Assembly: GCF_001625325.1 (NCBI RefSeq)
Contig: NZ_JRQQ01000003.1
Coordinates: 1 to 64,000 of the forward strand
DNA from: Croceicoccus estronivorus
GTDB taxonomy: Bacteria; Pseudomonadota; Alphaproteobacteria; Sphingomonadales; Sphingomonadaceae
Direction of reading: 5' to 3'
Length of the DNA: 64,000 bases
The notes under the pieces are model-generated. The model saw nothing but the letters and a program-made list of their open reading frames with translations. It was not told the DNA's origin and did no database searches. Shown one piece after another: positions 33,262 through 42,516 of the stretch (its first letter is position 1; each line of letters starts with the position of its first letter). Made by a program: the position numbers and the translations under genes.

Positions 33262-33636
33262 ATGAGCAGCGTCGACACCCGCCAGATACCGCGAGACAGC
33301 TTGTTCCTGCTGGCCAATGTGCAGCTGGAAGGCGATACGCAGCCGCGCCGCGTCAAGGTGCGCAACCTGTCCGCCCGCGGGATGATGGCCGAAGGCGATG
33401 TCCGCGCGAAACGCGGCCTGCTCGTCTCGGTGGAATTGCGGAATGTCGGCTGGGTCGAAGGTTCGGTCGCCTGGGTGCAGGACAACCGTTTCGGGATTGC
33501 CTTCAGCGACGAAATCGACGCGAAGCGGGTTCGCCTGCCGGTGTCGGGATCGTCGGACGATCATGCCCCTCGCTATACGCGCACGCCGATGCAGGTGTTC
33601 AATCCGCCATCGCCGGACAAGCTGCGCAAGATTTGA
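33262..33636 (+). CDS. PilZ domain protein
   Basis: A 124-residue single PilZ domain: RRVKVRNLSARGMMAEGD carries the D/N-x-S-x-x-G motif, followed by strands with WVEGSVAWVQDNRFGIAF. The first RxxxR arginine motif is only partly kept (QIPRDSLF), so c-di-GMP binding is uncertain. The C-terminal tail (RYTRTPMQVFNPPSPDKLRKI, from about residue 104) is unstructured. Confidence 0.85.
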   Translation: MSSVDTRQIPRDSLFLLANVQLEGDTQPRRVKVRNLSARGMMAEGDVRAKRGLLVSVELRNVGWVEGSVAWVQDNRFGIAFSDEIDAKRVRLPVSGSSDDHAPRYTRTPMQVFNPPSPDKLRKI

Positions 33637-33704
33637 TGGCCTGTCGGGCGGACGGCGTCTGGCCTCTGCTTGCTGCCCGGCTGTTTACGGCTTAGGCAAT
33701 TTCG

Positions 33705-35183
33705 ATGGCGCGCCGTTCCCTCCAGTCCCGTAGCATCCTTGCGCTGGCATTGCTGGCCACCGCGTGCGGCTGGACGGGCGACAGCGGCACTCTCGGCATC
33801 GCGTTGATCGGCACGCCCGAGGAAATGTTCCAGAAGGGCGTGCGGCTTTCCCCCGCAGCGCAACAATTGCGCGCGGCGACAGTGGACGGGCTGGTCAGCT
33901 TCGATGCAGCGGGGCAGGTCACGCCAGCGCTGGCCGACCGCTGGATCGTGACGGACGACGGCAAAAGCTACATCTTCCGGATGCGTGAAGGCACCTGGCC
34001 GGATGGCAGCGAACTGACCGGGGAAAGCGTTCGCGATGCGTTGCGCCGCACCTTGCGTGGCCTGCGCGGGACTTCGCTCGGGCTTGATCTTGCCGGGATC
34101 GCGGAAATCAGGGCGATGGCCGGGCGCGTGGTGGAAATCCGCCTGTCCAGCCCGATGCCGGACCTGCTGCAAGTGCTCGCCCAGCCGGAGCTCGCGCTGT
34201 ACCGCAAGGGCAAGGGCAGCGGGCTGCTGGCATTCGAACAGGACGGCGGCGTTGCCCGGCTGACCCCGGTGGCCCCGGACAAGCGCGGTCTGCCGGCTGT
34301 CGAAGGATGGGCCGAAGGCGTGCGCCAGCTCGAAGTGCATGCTTTGCCCGCGCGGCAAGCCATCGCGCTGTTCGACGATGGCGGGGTCGATGTCGTCCTG
34401 GGCGGCCATGTCGAGGATCTGCCGCTGGCCGATACGGGGCCGTTGTCGCGCGGGACGGTCAGGATGGACCGGGTCTATGGCCTGTTCGGGCTGCAGGTCC
34501 GCTCCGGCGACGGATTTCTGGCCGAACCGTCGAGGCGCGAAGCCGTCTCCATGGCGATCGACCGGGAAGCGCTGGTGAAGCCATTCAATGTCAGCGGCTG
34601 GCAGGCAACGACGCGCATAGTCGCGCCCGATATGCCGGGCGATCTCGGGACCAACGGCGAACGCTGGGAAGGGTTGTCGATCGAACAGCGCCAGGCCGAA
34701 GCCGCGCGGCGGGTGCGGGCCTGGCAGGCTGACAACGGCGGAGAGGCCGTGTCGCTGACCATCGCGATGCCTCAGGGCCCCGGTGCGGACCTGATCTTCG
34801 CAGGTCTGAAAGGGGATCTGGCTGCGGCTGGGATTGTCGCGAAACGGGTCGGGCCGGATGAAAAGGCGCAGCTTGCGATGATCGACCGCGAAGCCCGCTA
34901 TGCCGGGGCAAGCTGGTTCCTCAACCAGTTCAATTGTTCGTTGAAGCTGGGGCTGTGCTCATCGGTTGCCGATACGCGGGTGCGTGAATCGCTGACGGCG
35001 CCGGATGCGGCAAGTGCCGCTGCCTTGCGGGCCGAGGCGGAAGCGGAACTGGCGTCGGCCAATGTCTATATCCCGTTCGGTGCGCCGCTGCGCTGGTCGC
35101 TGGTGCGCGGCAACGTGAAGGGGTTCGAACCCAACATCTGGGGCATGCACCCCTTGTCCGCGCTGGCGCTCGCCCCCAGATAG
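33705..35183 (+). CDS. Peptide-type ABC transporter substrate-binding lipoprotein
   Basis: A 492-residue extracytoplasmic solute-binding protein of family 5 (SBP_bac_5), which bind peptides, nickel or other ligands. The signal ends in a lipobox LLATAC (Cys21). Family features seen: DGLVSFDAAGQVTPALADRW near residue 60, GKSYIFRMREGTWPDG, and RREAVSMAIDREALV. No permease or ATPase gene is adjacent, so it is an orphan; it may work with a remote transporter or in envelope sensing. Confidence 0.87.
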   Translation: MARRSLQSRSILALALLATACGWTGDSGTLGIALIGTPEEMFQKGVRLSPAAQQLRAATVDGLVSFDAAGQVTPALADRWIVTDDGKSYIFRMREGTWPDGSELTGESVRDALRRTLRGLRGTSLGLDLAGIAEIRAMAGRVVEIRLSSPMPDLLQVLAQPELALYRKGKGSGLLAFEQDGGVARLTPVAPDKRGLPAVEGWAEGVRQLEVHALPARQAIALFDDGGVDVVLGGHVEDLPLADTGPLSRGTVRMDRVYGLFGLQVRSGDGFLAEPSRREAVSMAIDREALVKPFNVSGWQATTRIVAPDMPGDLGTNGERWEGLSIEQRQAEAARRVRAWQADNGGEAVSLTIAMPQGPGADLIFAGLKGDLAAAGIVAKRVGPDEKAQLAMIDREARYAGASWFLNQFNCSLKLGLCSSVADTRVRESLTAPDAASAAALRAEAEAELASANVYIPFGAPLRWSLVRGNVKGFEPNIWGMHPLSALALAPR

Positions 35184-35185
35184 AG

Positions 35186-35206
35186 TTTCCCCCCAACCGG
35201 GGGAAA
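35186..35206 (+). other. Hairpin abutting the DUF4112 ribosome binding site
   Basis: TTTCCCCC (35186-35193) pairs perfectly with GGGGGAAA (35199-35206) around a five-base loop. The 3' arm runs directly into the AGGAG of the DUF4112 gene, and the 5' arm begins two bases after the preceding stop codon. Confidence 0.6.
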
Positions 35207-35216
35207 GGAGACCCGG

Positions 35217-35648
35217 ATGCAGCAACGCGATGCCGCCCGTGCGGCCCGCCCCGCAAGGATGGGGATGCAGATCCCGATCGGCAGCGACCCGCATTCGGTC
35301 CGCCAGCGGATCGAAGCGATGGAAAAAGTGATGGAGCGCAGCTTCGTCGTTCCCGGCATCAACCGCCCGATCGGTCTGGATGCCATTATCGGGCTGGTGC
35401 CGGTGGCAGGTGACGTGATCGGCGCCGCGATGGGTGCCTATATCGTCTGGGAAGCGCGGAATCTCGGCCTGTCGAAATGGAAACTGTGGCGTATGGCGGG
35501 CAACATTGCCGTCGATACCGTGCTGGGAGCCGTGCCGCTGGCGGGCGATCTGTTCGACTTCCTGTTCCGTTCCAATTCCCGCAATCTCAGGATCGTGAAG
35601 CGCCATCTCGACAAGCATCATCCCGCCAGCCGGGTAATCGACAGCTAA
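35217..35648 (+). CDS. DUF4112 membrane protein
   Basis: A 143-residue protein with two hydrophobic stretches (IGLDAIIGLVPVAGDVIGAA near residue 55; VDTVLGAVPLAGDLFDFLF near 100) each carrying the repeated VP-x-AGD motif of DUF4112. An amphipathic linker lies between. Function unknown. An AGGAG ribosome binding site lies next to a hairpin. The gene probably shares the transcript of the binding protein. Confidence 0.85.
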   Translation: MQQRDAARAARPARMGMQIPIGSDPHSVRQRIEAMEKVMERSFVVPGINRPIGLDAIIGLVPVAGDVIGAAMGAYIVWEARNLGLSKWKLWRMAGNIAVDTVLGAVPLAGDLFDFLFRSNSRNLRIVKRHLDKHHPASRVIDS

Positions 35649-35694
35649 AAGCCGCGCCGGAAATGCAGGAAATGCAGAAGCTCCACGAAAGGGA

Positions 35695-36303
35695 TCAGGC
35701 TTCCAGTTCGACGTCCCAGTAAAGCCAGTCGCGCCAGGTTTCGTGGAGATAATTGGGCGGAAATGCGCGGCCGCGTTCCTGCAATTGCCAGTTGGTGGGG
35801 CGAATCGGTGGAACGGCCAGAGGCATTTTTGCCTGTTCCGGTGTGCGTCCGCCCTTGCGCAGATTGCACGGGGCACAGGCAGTGGCGACGTTTTCCCACG
35901 TTGTCCGCCCACCCAGGCGGCGGGGCACGACATGGTCGAAAGTCAGATGCTTGGGCGATCCGCAATACTGGCAGCAAAAACGGTCGCGCAGGAACACGTT
36001 GAAGCGGGTGAAAGCAGGAAATTCGCTTGGCTTTACAAATTGCCGCAGTGCGATGACTGACGGAATCTTCATATCGAGAGAGGGGGAATGCACCGCTCGC
36101 TCATACGTGGCGAGAATGTCCACCCGTTCGAGGAAAACCGCCTTGACCGCCGTTTGCCACGGCCAGAGGCTCAGCGGGTAATAGGACAGGGGCGTGTAGT
36201 CGGCATTGAGAATAAGTGCAGGGCAACTGGCTGGATCGCGCAACGGATCGTCATCCGCGCTGCGGAAGCGTGCCACCCTTTCAATCAGTTCGGCCTTGAA
36301 CAT
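35695..36303 (-). CDS. HNH endonuclease
   Basis: A 202-residue HNH nuclease-fold protein. The zinc-binding frame CQYCGSPKHLTFDHVVPRR and the later CAPCNLRKGG bracket the catalytic histidine (FDHV); Asn is in WENVATACAPCN. An N-terminal domain with LILNADYTPLSYYPLS is typical of chromosomal HNH proteins of this widely conserved group, which are not tied to a restriction system. A role in DNA repair is possible but unproven. Confidence 0.88.
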   Translation of the reverse strand: MFKAELIERVARFRSADDDPLRDPASCPALILNADYTPLSYYPLSLWPWQTAVKAVFLERVDILATYERAVHSPSLDMKIPSVIALRQFVKPSEFPAFTRFNVFLRDRFCCQYCGSPKHLTFDHVVPRRLGGRTTWENVATACAPCNLRKGGRTPEQAKMPLAVPPIRPTNWQLQERGRAFPPNYLHETWRDWLYWDVELEA

Positions 36304-36318
36304 TGAATGCCCTCCCCG

Positions 36319-36328
36319 ATGACGTCAT
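36319..36328. promoter_or_regulatory. Perfect 10-bp palindrome in the HNH/gluQRS divergent region
   Basis: ATGACGTCAT lies 16 bases upstream of the HNH start, in the 121-base divergent spacer. It could be an operator; no regulator is known to me for it here. Nothing else in the spacer stands out. Confidence 0.3.
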
Positions 36329-36424
36329 GGGAGCATTTGCAGCAAAAGGCGTCAAGTCTGTGACACAAACTGAATCCACAGGGATTTTCACGATTCGCAT
36401 GCTGGCGCCGCGAAGGTGCCCCGA

Positions 36425-37267
36425 ATGACGATCCGCACGCGTTTCGCCCCCAGCCCGAATGGCCCGCTGCATCTCGGCCATGCCTATGCGGCTGTGGTCG
36501 CGCACGATCTGGCGCGCGAGGCGGGCGGGCAGTTTCTGTTGCGGATCGAGGATATCGACGGTGCGCGATCGCGCCCGGAACTGGCCGAGGCGTTTCGGGC
36601 CGACCTGCAATGGCTGGGTCTGCAATGGGATGCTGAATCGGCGCAATCTGCGAATCTGGACCGTTACGCGGCGGCGGGGGAACGGTTGAAGGCAATGGGT
36701 CTGCTTTATCCCTGCCGCTGTACGCGCGCCGAGATTGCCGCTGCGGCCAGTAAGATGGGGCCGGACGGGCCAATCTATCCGGGGACCTGCCGTGGCCGGC
36801 GTGTCGAACCGGTGGAAGGCGAGGTTGCCTGGCGGCTGGATGTGGACCGTGCGCTGGCGCATACCGGTGCGCTTGTCTGGGAGGATGCGCTGGCCGGCCC
36901 GCAAACCGCACGGCCGGATCTGTTCGGTGATGTGGTGATCCTGCGCAAGGAAGCGCCCGCCAGCTATCATCTCGCCGCGACGCTGGATGATGCGGCGGAT
37001 GGCGTGACGCTGGTCACCCGCGGCATGGACCTGTTCGCCGCGACGCATATCCACCGCCTGTTGCAGGCCTTGCTGGGCCTGCCGGTGCCGCGCTGGCACC
37101 ATCACCTGCTGCTGGTCGACGCGCAGGGCCGCAAGCTGGCCAAGCGACGTGGCTCTCCGTCGCTGGAAGACAGGCGGACGGCCGGGGAAGACGGGCTGGC
37201 GTTGGCTGCGGCGCTGCGGGCCGGCGACTTCCCCGCTGGTATTTCGCTCGGCGAAGGCGTAGGATAA
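36425..37267 (+). CDS. gluQRS: Glutamyl-queuosine tRNA(Asp) synthetase
   Basis: A truncated glutamyl-tRNA synthetase paralogue that attaches glutamate to the queuosine base at position 34 of tRNA(Asp). The 280-residue protein lacks the anticodon-binding domain of GluRS. HIGH-type motif: PLHLGHA (16-19); KMSKS-type: KLAKRRG near residue 238; zinc cysteines in CRCTRAE and YPGTC. ATG at 36425 is used because AAGGTG precedes it. Followed five bases later by the HIG1 gene. Confidence 0.95.
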   Translation: MTIRTRFAPSPNGPLHLGHAYAAVVAHDLAREAGGQFLLRIEDIDGARSRPELAEAFRADLQWLGLQWDAESAQSANLDRYAAAGERLKAMGLLYPCRCTRAEIAAAASKMGPDGPIYPGTCRGRRVEPVEGEVAWRLDVDRALAHTGALVWEDALAGPQTARPDLFGDVVILRKEAPASYHLAATLDDAADGVTLVTRGMDLFAATHIHRLLQALLGLPVPRWHHHLLLVDAQGRKLAKRRGSPSLEDRRTAGEDGLALAAALRAGDFPAGISLGEGVG

Positions 37268-37272
37268 TTGGC

Positions 37273-37503
37273 ATGAACTATATTCTCATTCCCCTGCTGA
37301 TCGTGTTGATGGTGATGGTGGTCGTATCGCTGGTTCGCGGGATCGTGGCATTCATCCAGAGCACGAAAACCGATCTGGACCGCGATCCGGGCAGCGGCGC
37401 GACCGAGATGCAGATCAAACAGAACCAGATGATGTTCGCCCGCATCAAGTATCAGGCGCTGGCGATTGTCGTGGTCGCGATCATTCTCGCTGTCGCACGC
37501 TGA
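37273..37503 (+). CDS. HIG1 domain membrane protein
   Basis: A 76-residue protein with two membrane segments (residues 3-26 and 57-75) joined by a polar loop. The second half QNQMMFARIKYQALAIVVV matches the HIG1 signature (QxRMxxARxxxQ-type). Bacterial HIG1 proteins associate with cytochrome oxidase assembly; here no oxidase gene is near, so the role is open. Confidence 0.8.
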   Translation: MNYILIPLLIVLMVMVVVSLVRGIVAFIQSTKTDLDRDPGSGATEMQIKQNQMMFARIKYQALAIVVVAIILAVAR

Positions 37504-37512
37504 TTCCTTCCA

Positions 37513-38091
37513 GTGGTAAAACTCAACAAGATCTACACCCGTACGGGTGACGGCGGTACGACCGGGCTGGTCGATGGTTCGCGTTGCGCAAAGCATGCCG
37601 CACGGATGGAAGCCATCGGCACGGTGGACGAAGCGAACAGTGCGATTGGTCTGGCCGTTTCCGCGCTTGGCGACGATGACCATGCCGGGGCGCTGACCCG
37701 CATTCAGAACGACTTGTTCGATCTCGGCGCCGATCTCGCCACACCGGCCAGCGGGCCGGACGATTTCGCCCCTTCGGAAATGGTCCTGCGGATCGTGCAG
37801 GCACAGGTCGACTGGCTGGAACAGGCCATCGACGGTGTGAACGACGGGCTGGCCCCGTTGACCAGCTTCATCCTGCCCGGTGGCAGCGAAGCCGCCGCGC
37901 GCATCCATCTGGCCCGGGCCGTGGCCCGCCGGGCAGAGCGGTGCATGACGGCACTGGCGGCGGAGGAAGCGGTCAATCCGGCAGCTCTGGCCTATATCAA
38001 CCGCCTGTCGGACTACCTTTTCGTGCTGTCCCGCGCAGTCAATGCGGCGGCGGGTGGCGATGTCCTGTGGGTTCCGGGGCAGAACCGCTAG
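37513..38091 (+). CDS. Cob(I)alamin adenosyltransferase, PduO type
   Basis: Transfers the adenosyl group of ATP to cob(I)alamin, giving coenzyme B12. The 192-residue four-helix-bundle protein has the ATP-binding N-terminus KIYTRTGDGGTTGLVDGSR, GTVDEANSAIG, and the C-terminal RAVARRAERC and INRLSDYLFVLSR. Start is GTG at 37513, nine bases after the HIG1 stop. Adenosylcobalamin would serve enzymes such as methylmalonyl-CoA mutase or ribonucleotide reductase elsewhere in the genome. Confidence 0.94.
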   Translation: MVKLNKIYTRTGDGGTTGLVDGSRCAKHAARMEAIGTVDEANSAIGLAVSALGDDDHAGALTRIQNDLFDLGADLATPASGPDDFAPSEMVLRIVQAQVDWLEQAIDGVNDGLAPLTSFILPGGSEAAARIHLARAVARRAERCMTALAAEEAVNPAALAYINRLSDYLFVLSRAVNAAAGGDVLWVPGQNR

Positions 38092-38218
38092 GCAGGCGGC
38101 CCGGCTGCCTGCGACTGGCGATTCCGGCAGATATCCCGATAGACGCGACGATCCTCTAGCCAACCCCTGTTCGCGGCGCTAGGCAGCGCGCGTTGCTGCA
38201 ATTGCGAAGGAGTCGGCC

Positions 38219-39088
38219 ATGCAGAAAATCGCGGTAATCGGTGCGGGACTGATGGGTACCGGGATTGCCCAGACTGTCGCTCAGGCGGGTCTGGATGTCG
38301 TCCTGTGCGATGTCGACATCGCCATTGCAAACAAGGCCAAGGCCCGGATCGAGAAGCAGTTGGGCCGGCTGGTCGAAAAGGAAAAGATCGCCGCCGCCGA
38401 TGCGCAGGCTGCGCTGGGCCGGATCGTGACGATTGCCGATTACGCTCCGATGGCGGACGCCGACCTCGTGATCGAAGCCGCGACCGAACGGGAAGAGATC
38501 AAGCGCAAGATTTTCGCAGCTGTCGGCGACGTGCTGTCCGCCGATGCGATTTTGGCCAGCAACACCAGTTCCATTCCGATCACCCGGATGGCGGCGGGGA
38601 GCCCGGATCCCACGCGTTTCATCGGGGTCCACTTCTTCAACCCGGTGCCGGTGATGAAGCTGGTGGAAGTGATCCCCGGCCTCGCGACCAGTGCCGCGAC
38701 GATTGAAAAAGTTAAGGCGTTTGCCGCCCAGATCGGCAAGACCGTGGTCGAAGCGGGCGATGAACCGGGTTTTGTCGTCAACCGCATCCTCGTCCCGATG
38801 TTGAATGAGGCAGCCTTCGTTCTTGGCGACGGCACCGGCAATGTGGTGGATATCGACCGGGGCTGCCGTCTCGGGCTCAATCACCCGATGGGGCCGCTCG
38901 AATTGGCGGACTTCATCGGGCTCGATACCTGTCTGGAAATCGTCAACGTCCTGTTCGAGAGCACAGGCGATCCGAAGTACCGCCCCGCACCGATCCTTCG
39001 CAAATACGTCGAAGCAGGCTGGCTTGGCCGCAAGAGCGGACGCGGCTTCTACGACTATTCCGGCCCGGAGCCGGTTCCGACCCGTTAA
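38219..39088 (+). CDS. 3-hydroxybutyryl-CoA dehydrogenase
   Basis: An NAD(P)-dependent 289-residue enzyme oxidising 3-hydroxybutyryl-CoA to acetoacetyl-CoA or the reverse. The Rossmann motif GAGLMGTGIA is at residues 8-17, the catalytic histidine in GVHFFNPVPVMKLVE, and the substrate serine in SNTSSIPI. GAAGGAG precedes the ATG. Its stop shares the palindrome TTAA with the stop of the convergent gene. It could work with the CoA-transferase at the window's end in acetoacetate metabolism. Confidence 0.95.
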   Translation: MQKIAVIGAGLMGTGIAQTVAQAGLDVVLCDVDIAIANKAKARIEKQLGRLVEKEKIAAADAQAALGRIVTIADYAPMADADLVIEAATEREEIKRKIFAAVGDVLSADAILASNTSSIPITRMAAGSPDPTRFIGVHFFNPVPVMKLVEVIPGLATSAATIEKVKAFAAQIGKTVVEAGDEPGFVVNRILVPMLNEAAFVLGDGTGNVVDIDRGCRLGLNHPMGPLELADFIGLDTCLEIVNVLFESTGDPKYRPAPILRKYVEAGWLGRKSGRGFYDYSGPEPVPTR

Positions 39089-39444
39089 TAGTTGTCGTAA
39101 TCGGCATCCGGCGGCCGCGGTTCGAAACCCGGCGGATTCCCGTCGTTCCCGTCACCCATCATCGGGGCTTCGTCTCGAGGCGAGGGATCGAAGCCGGAGG
39201 CATCGTCCAGCAATTCCTCGTCCGGCATGAATTCGCTGGTTTCCGGTTCCGGATAGACTTCCGGGCCGTTGTTGACGGAATCGATCTTGCGCTGAAAATC
39301 CTGCTTCTGGCCGTGAACCTGCTGCGTCGCCTGAGTCAGCGCGCCGCCGTCTTCCTCGGTTCCCACGAACAGGACCGCGGAAATGGCGGTCACGGCCACG
39401 AATGCCAGCGCGATCCGCCAGTCGGTGAACAGTTTCCGGTACAT
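39085..39444 (-). CDS. Membrane-anchored acidic hypothetical protein
   Basis: I do not recognise this 119-residue protein. It has one N-terminal membrane segment (residues 11-27, IALAFVAVTAISAVLFV), a short helical stretch, then an acidic, Pro/Gly/Asp-rich disordered tail, probably in the periplasm. Its stop overlaps that of the convergent dehydrogenase by four bases. Codon use looks like that of its neighbours, so it is likely real. Confidence 0.65.
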   Translation of the reverse strand: MYRKLFTDWRIALAFVAVTAISAVLFVGTEEDGGALTQATQQVHGQKQDFQRKIDSVNNGPEVYPEPETSEFMPDEELLDDASGFDPSPRDEAPMMGDGNDGNPPGFEPRPPDADYDNY

Positions 39445-39500
39445 GGCCGCCTGCTATAGCCGGCGGGGGTTAACGGTCCGTGGCCTGACCGGCGTGTTTT

Positions 39501-39893
39501 TCAGCCAGCCAGAACCCGGTCGTTCAGGATCCAGAATCCCGCCACCAGCAGCAAGGCGCCGGTGATGATCGACAGGCTGACCCAGCGGATATTGGGCAGG
39601 TCCGGCGGCGCCACGCGATGCGCCTTCAGCCGGTTGAAACTGCGGCATGCGCGCTGTTCGGCAGTGTAGGCGATTGCCGCGCCCAACAGCACGAACAAGG
39701 TGGCGATCGCCCGCGCGAGCCACGGCGGATCGAAATCGCCGAACACCGCGCGAAAGGCCAGGCCGATGCCGATTGCGGCAAAGGCCGTTCGCAGCCAACC
39801 GGCAAAAGTTCGTTCAGTGGCCTGTACCGTGCGGTCTTCGGCAAGGTCGGTGCGTGCTTCCGCCAGGGGATCGTCATTGTCCGTATCGGCCAT
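39501..39893 (-). CDS. DUF202 (YidH) family membrane protein
   Basis: A 130-residue protein with a soluble start, then three membrane segments. DRTVQATERTFAGWLRTAFA is the DUF202 hallmark (the E-R-T-F/L-x-W-x-R-T box). Function is unknown. It follows mutS by 19 bases on the same strand. Confidence 0.87.
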   Translation of the reverse strand: MADTDNDDPLAEARTDLAEDRTVQATERTFAGWLRTAFAAIGIGLAFRAVFGDFDPPWLARAIATLFVLLGAAIAYTAEQRACRSFNRLKAHRVAPPDLPNIRWVSLSIITGALLLVAGFWILNDRVLAG

Positions 39894-39912
39894 AGGCGTG
39901 CCTCCTGCCCGG

Positions 39913-42516
39913 TTAAACGTCCGTCCCGGCCTCGCGTTTCAAATCATACAGCAGATCCAGCGCTTCGCGTGGGGACAGCGCGTCGATATCTAGGTCCCGC
40001 AATCGCTGGTGCAAGGCGTCGTTCTGTTCGGCTTCGGCCTCCGCCGCGGCGGCGAACAGTGGCAATTCGCCAAGGCCAGCGGCCAGTCCGCCGGTTTCGG
40101 CACGGCCTTTTTCCAGCCGGTCGAGCACGGTCTTGGCGCGCGCGATAACGGGCGGCGGGACGCCGGCCAGCCGCGCGACTGCCAGGCCGTAGCTGCGGTC
40201 GGCGGGGCCTTCCGCCAGTTCGTGCAGGAGCACGAGATTGCCTTTCCATTCCCGCGCGCGAACATGGTGGAGCGAAAGCGCGTCGCAGCTCTCGGCCAGT
40301 CGGGCCAGTTCGTGATAGTGCGTGGCGAAGAGGCAGCGGCAGCGGATGGTTTCGTGCACCGCCTCCACCACGGCCCAGGCCAGCGCCAGCCCGTCGTAAG
40401 TCGAGGTGCCGCGCCCCACTTCGTCGAGGATGACGAAGCTCCGCTCTGTCGCCTGCGACAGAATTGCCGCCGTTTCGACCATTTCGACCATGAACGTGGA
40501 GCGTCCGCGGGCAAGGTTGTCGGCCGCGCCGACGCGGCTGAACAATCGGTCGACCAGCCCGATGGAGGCGCGCGTGGCGGGTACGTAGCTCCCCGCTTGG
40601 GCGAGCAGCACGATCAGGGCGTTCTGCCGCAGGAACGTCGATTTGCCGCCCATGTTCGGCCCGCCGATCAGCCACAGCCGGTCGGACGGAGCAAGCAGGC
40701 AGTCATTGGCAACGAAGCGATCGCCGGTGACTGCCAGCGCATCTTCCACAACCGGATGCCGCCCGCCTTCGATTTGCAGGCTGCGGTCCTCGACAATGTC
40801 GGGACGGGCCCATCCGCCTTCCGCCGCGCGTTCCGCCAATCCGGCGGCCACGTCGATCCGGGCAAGGGCGTCGGCAGTGGCGGCGATGCCGTGCCGTTCG
40901 GCTACCGCTTGGGCGATCAGTTCCTCGAAATGGGCTTCTTCCGCGGCCAGTGCATGGCCGCCTGCCTCGGCGATGCGGCTTGCCTCCTCATGCAGGACCA
41001 GCGAGTTGAAACGCACGGCGCCAGCCATGGTCTGGCGATGAGTGAACCCGCTGTCGGGGGCCATCAGCGCATCGGCATGTCTGGCGGGCACTTCGATGAA
41101 ATACCCCAGCACGCCGTTATGCTTGATTTTTAGCGCGGCGATCCCGGTCTCTTCGCGATATTTCGCTTCCAACGCGGCGATGGCGCGCCGGGCATTGCCC
41201 GAGGTCCGCCGCAATTCGTCCAGCGATGCGTCGTACCCTTCGGCGATGAAGCCGCCCTGGCTACGTTCCGTGGGCGGGGATGCAACCAGCGCACGGGTAT
41301 AGAGATCGACCAGCGCACCATGGCCGCCCAATGCGGGCATCAGTCCTTCGAGCAATCGCGGCAGATCGGGTTTGCCCTGCAAGTGATCGCGAATGCGCCG
41401 TGCTTCGGACAGGCCGTCCCGGATCTGGCCGAGATCGCGCGGGCTGCCGCGTCCGGCAACGACGCGGCCCAGCGCGCGGCCGATGTCGGGCAGGGCACGC
41501 AACACGGATCGCAAGTCGGCCCGTAGCAACGGGTCCTCGTGCAGCCAGCCGACGAACGCCAGCCGGGCGTGGATCGCGTCGGCATCGGTCAGCGGGGCGG
41601 ACAGGTCGTCCGCCAGCAATCGCGCGCCAGCGCCGGTCACGCAGCGGTCGACTGCGGCAATCAGGCTGCCCTTGCGGCCGCCCTGCTGGGATTCGAGAAT
41701 CTCCAGACTGCCGCGTGTCGCCTCGTCCATCGCCAGCCGGGCATCGCCGGCCCGTTCGACCGGGGGCAGCAGCAGGGGCAGCTTGCCGCAGCCGACATGG
41801 TCGAGATAGGCGACAAGCCCGCCTGCCGCGGCCAGCATCGGGCGCGAAAAATGGCCGAACCCGTCCAACGTCGCAACGCCATGGATGGTCTTGAGGCGCG
41901 TTTCCCCTTCCTCGCTGGCGAAATCGGTGCGCGGGCGGGCGATGAGGTTGTCGGGCGCCTCGTTCCAGTCCTCGGGCCCGACCAGCTCGCTCGCCCCCAG
42001 CCGGGCGAGCGCTGCGCCCATGCGTTCAGGCGCGCATTCTTCCAGCTCCATCCGCCCGGTTGAAATGTCGCATGCGGCAATCCCGACAGTGCCGCGCACT
42101 TCGCATACTGCGGCCAGAACATTCGCGCGGCGCGGTTCCAGCAGGGCTTCCTCGGTCAGCGTCCCCGCGGTGACGAAGCGGACGATGTCGCGCGCGACGA
42201 GGGCTTTCGATCCGCCACGCTTCTTCGCTTCCTCAGGCGTTTCGACCTGTTCCGCGATGGCCACGCGGCAACCGGCCTTTATCAGCCGCGCGAGATAGTT
42301 TTCGGCGGAATGGACCGGCACGCCGCACATCGGGATCGGCTTGCCATCGTGTTCGCCCCGGCTGGTCAGCGCGATGTCGAGGATCTGGGCCGCGGCACGG
42401 GCATCGTCGAAGAACAATTCGAAGAAATCGCCCATGCGATAGAACAGCAGGCAATCGTCGGCACGTTCCTTCAGAACGTGATATTGCGCCATCATCGGTG
42501 ATGCTTTGCCAGCCAT
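39913..42516 (-). CDS. mutS: DNA mismatch repair protein MutS
   Basis: Recognises base mismatches and small loops. The 867-residue protein has the Phe-x-Glu mismatch wedge in GDFFELFF (Phe31-Glu33), connector and lever domains, the ATPase Walker A GGPNMGGKSTFLRQ, Walker B ILDEVGRGTSTYDG and the C-terminal helix-turn-helix. ATG at 42516 is chosen over a GTG at 42540 because GGGAG lies upstream and homologues begin close to it. It is divergent from maeB by 111 bases. Confidence 0.96.
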   Translation of the reverse strand: MAGKASPMMAQYHVLKERADDCLLFYRMGDFFELFFDDARAAAQILDIALTSRGEHDGKPIPMCGVPVHSAENYLARLIKAGCRVAIAEQVETPEEAKKRGGSKALVARDIVRFVTAGTLTEEALLEPRRANVLAAVCEVRGTVGIAACDISTGRMELEECAPERMGAALARLGASELVGPEDWNEAPDNLIARPRTDFASEEGETRLKTIHGVATLDGFGHFSRPMLAAAGGLVAYLDHVGCGKLPLLLPPVERAGDARLAMDEATRGSLEILESQQGGRKGSLIAAVDRCVTGAGARLLADDLSAPLTDADAIHARLAFVGWLHEDPLLRADLRSVLRALPDIGRALGRVVAGRGSPRDLGQIRDGLSEARRIRDHLQGKPDLPRLLEGLMPALGGHGALVDLYTRALVASPPTERSQGGFIAEGYDASLDELRRTSGNARRAIAALEAKYREETGIAALKIKHNGVLGYFIEVPARHADALMAPDSGFTHRQTMAGAVRFNSLVLHEEASRIAEAGGHALAAEEAHFEELIAQAVAERHGIAATADALARIDVAAGLAERAAEGGWARPDIVEDRSLQIEGGRHPVVEDALAVTGDRFVANDCLLAPSDRLWLIGGPNMGGKSTFLRQNALIVLLAQAGSYVPATRASIGLVDRLFSRVGAADNLARGRSTFMVEMVETAAILSQATERSFVILDEVGRGTSTYDGLALAWAVVEAVHETIRCRCLFATHYHELARLAESCDALSLHHVRAREWKGNLVLLHELAEGPADRSYGLAVARLAGVPPPVIARAKTVLDRLEKGRAETGGLAAGLGELPLFAAAAEAEAEQNDALHQRLRDLDIDALSPREALDLLYDLKREAGTDV

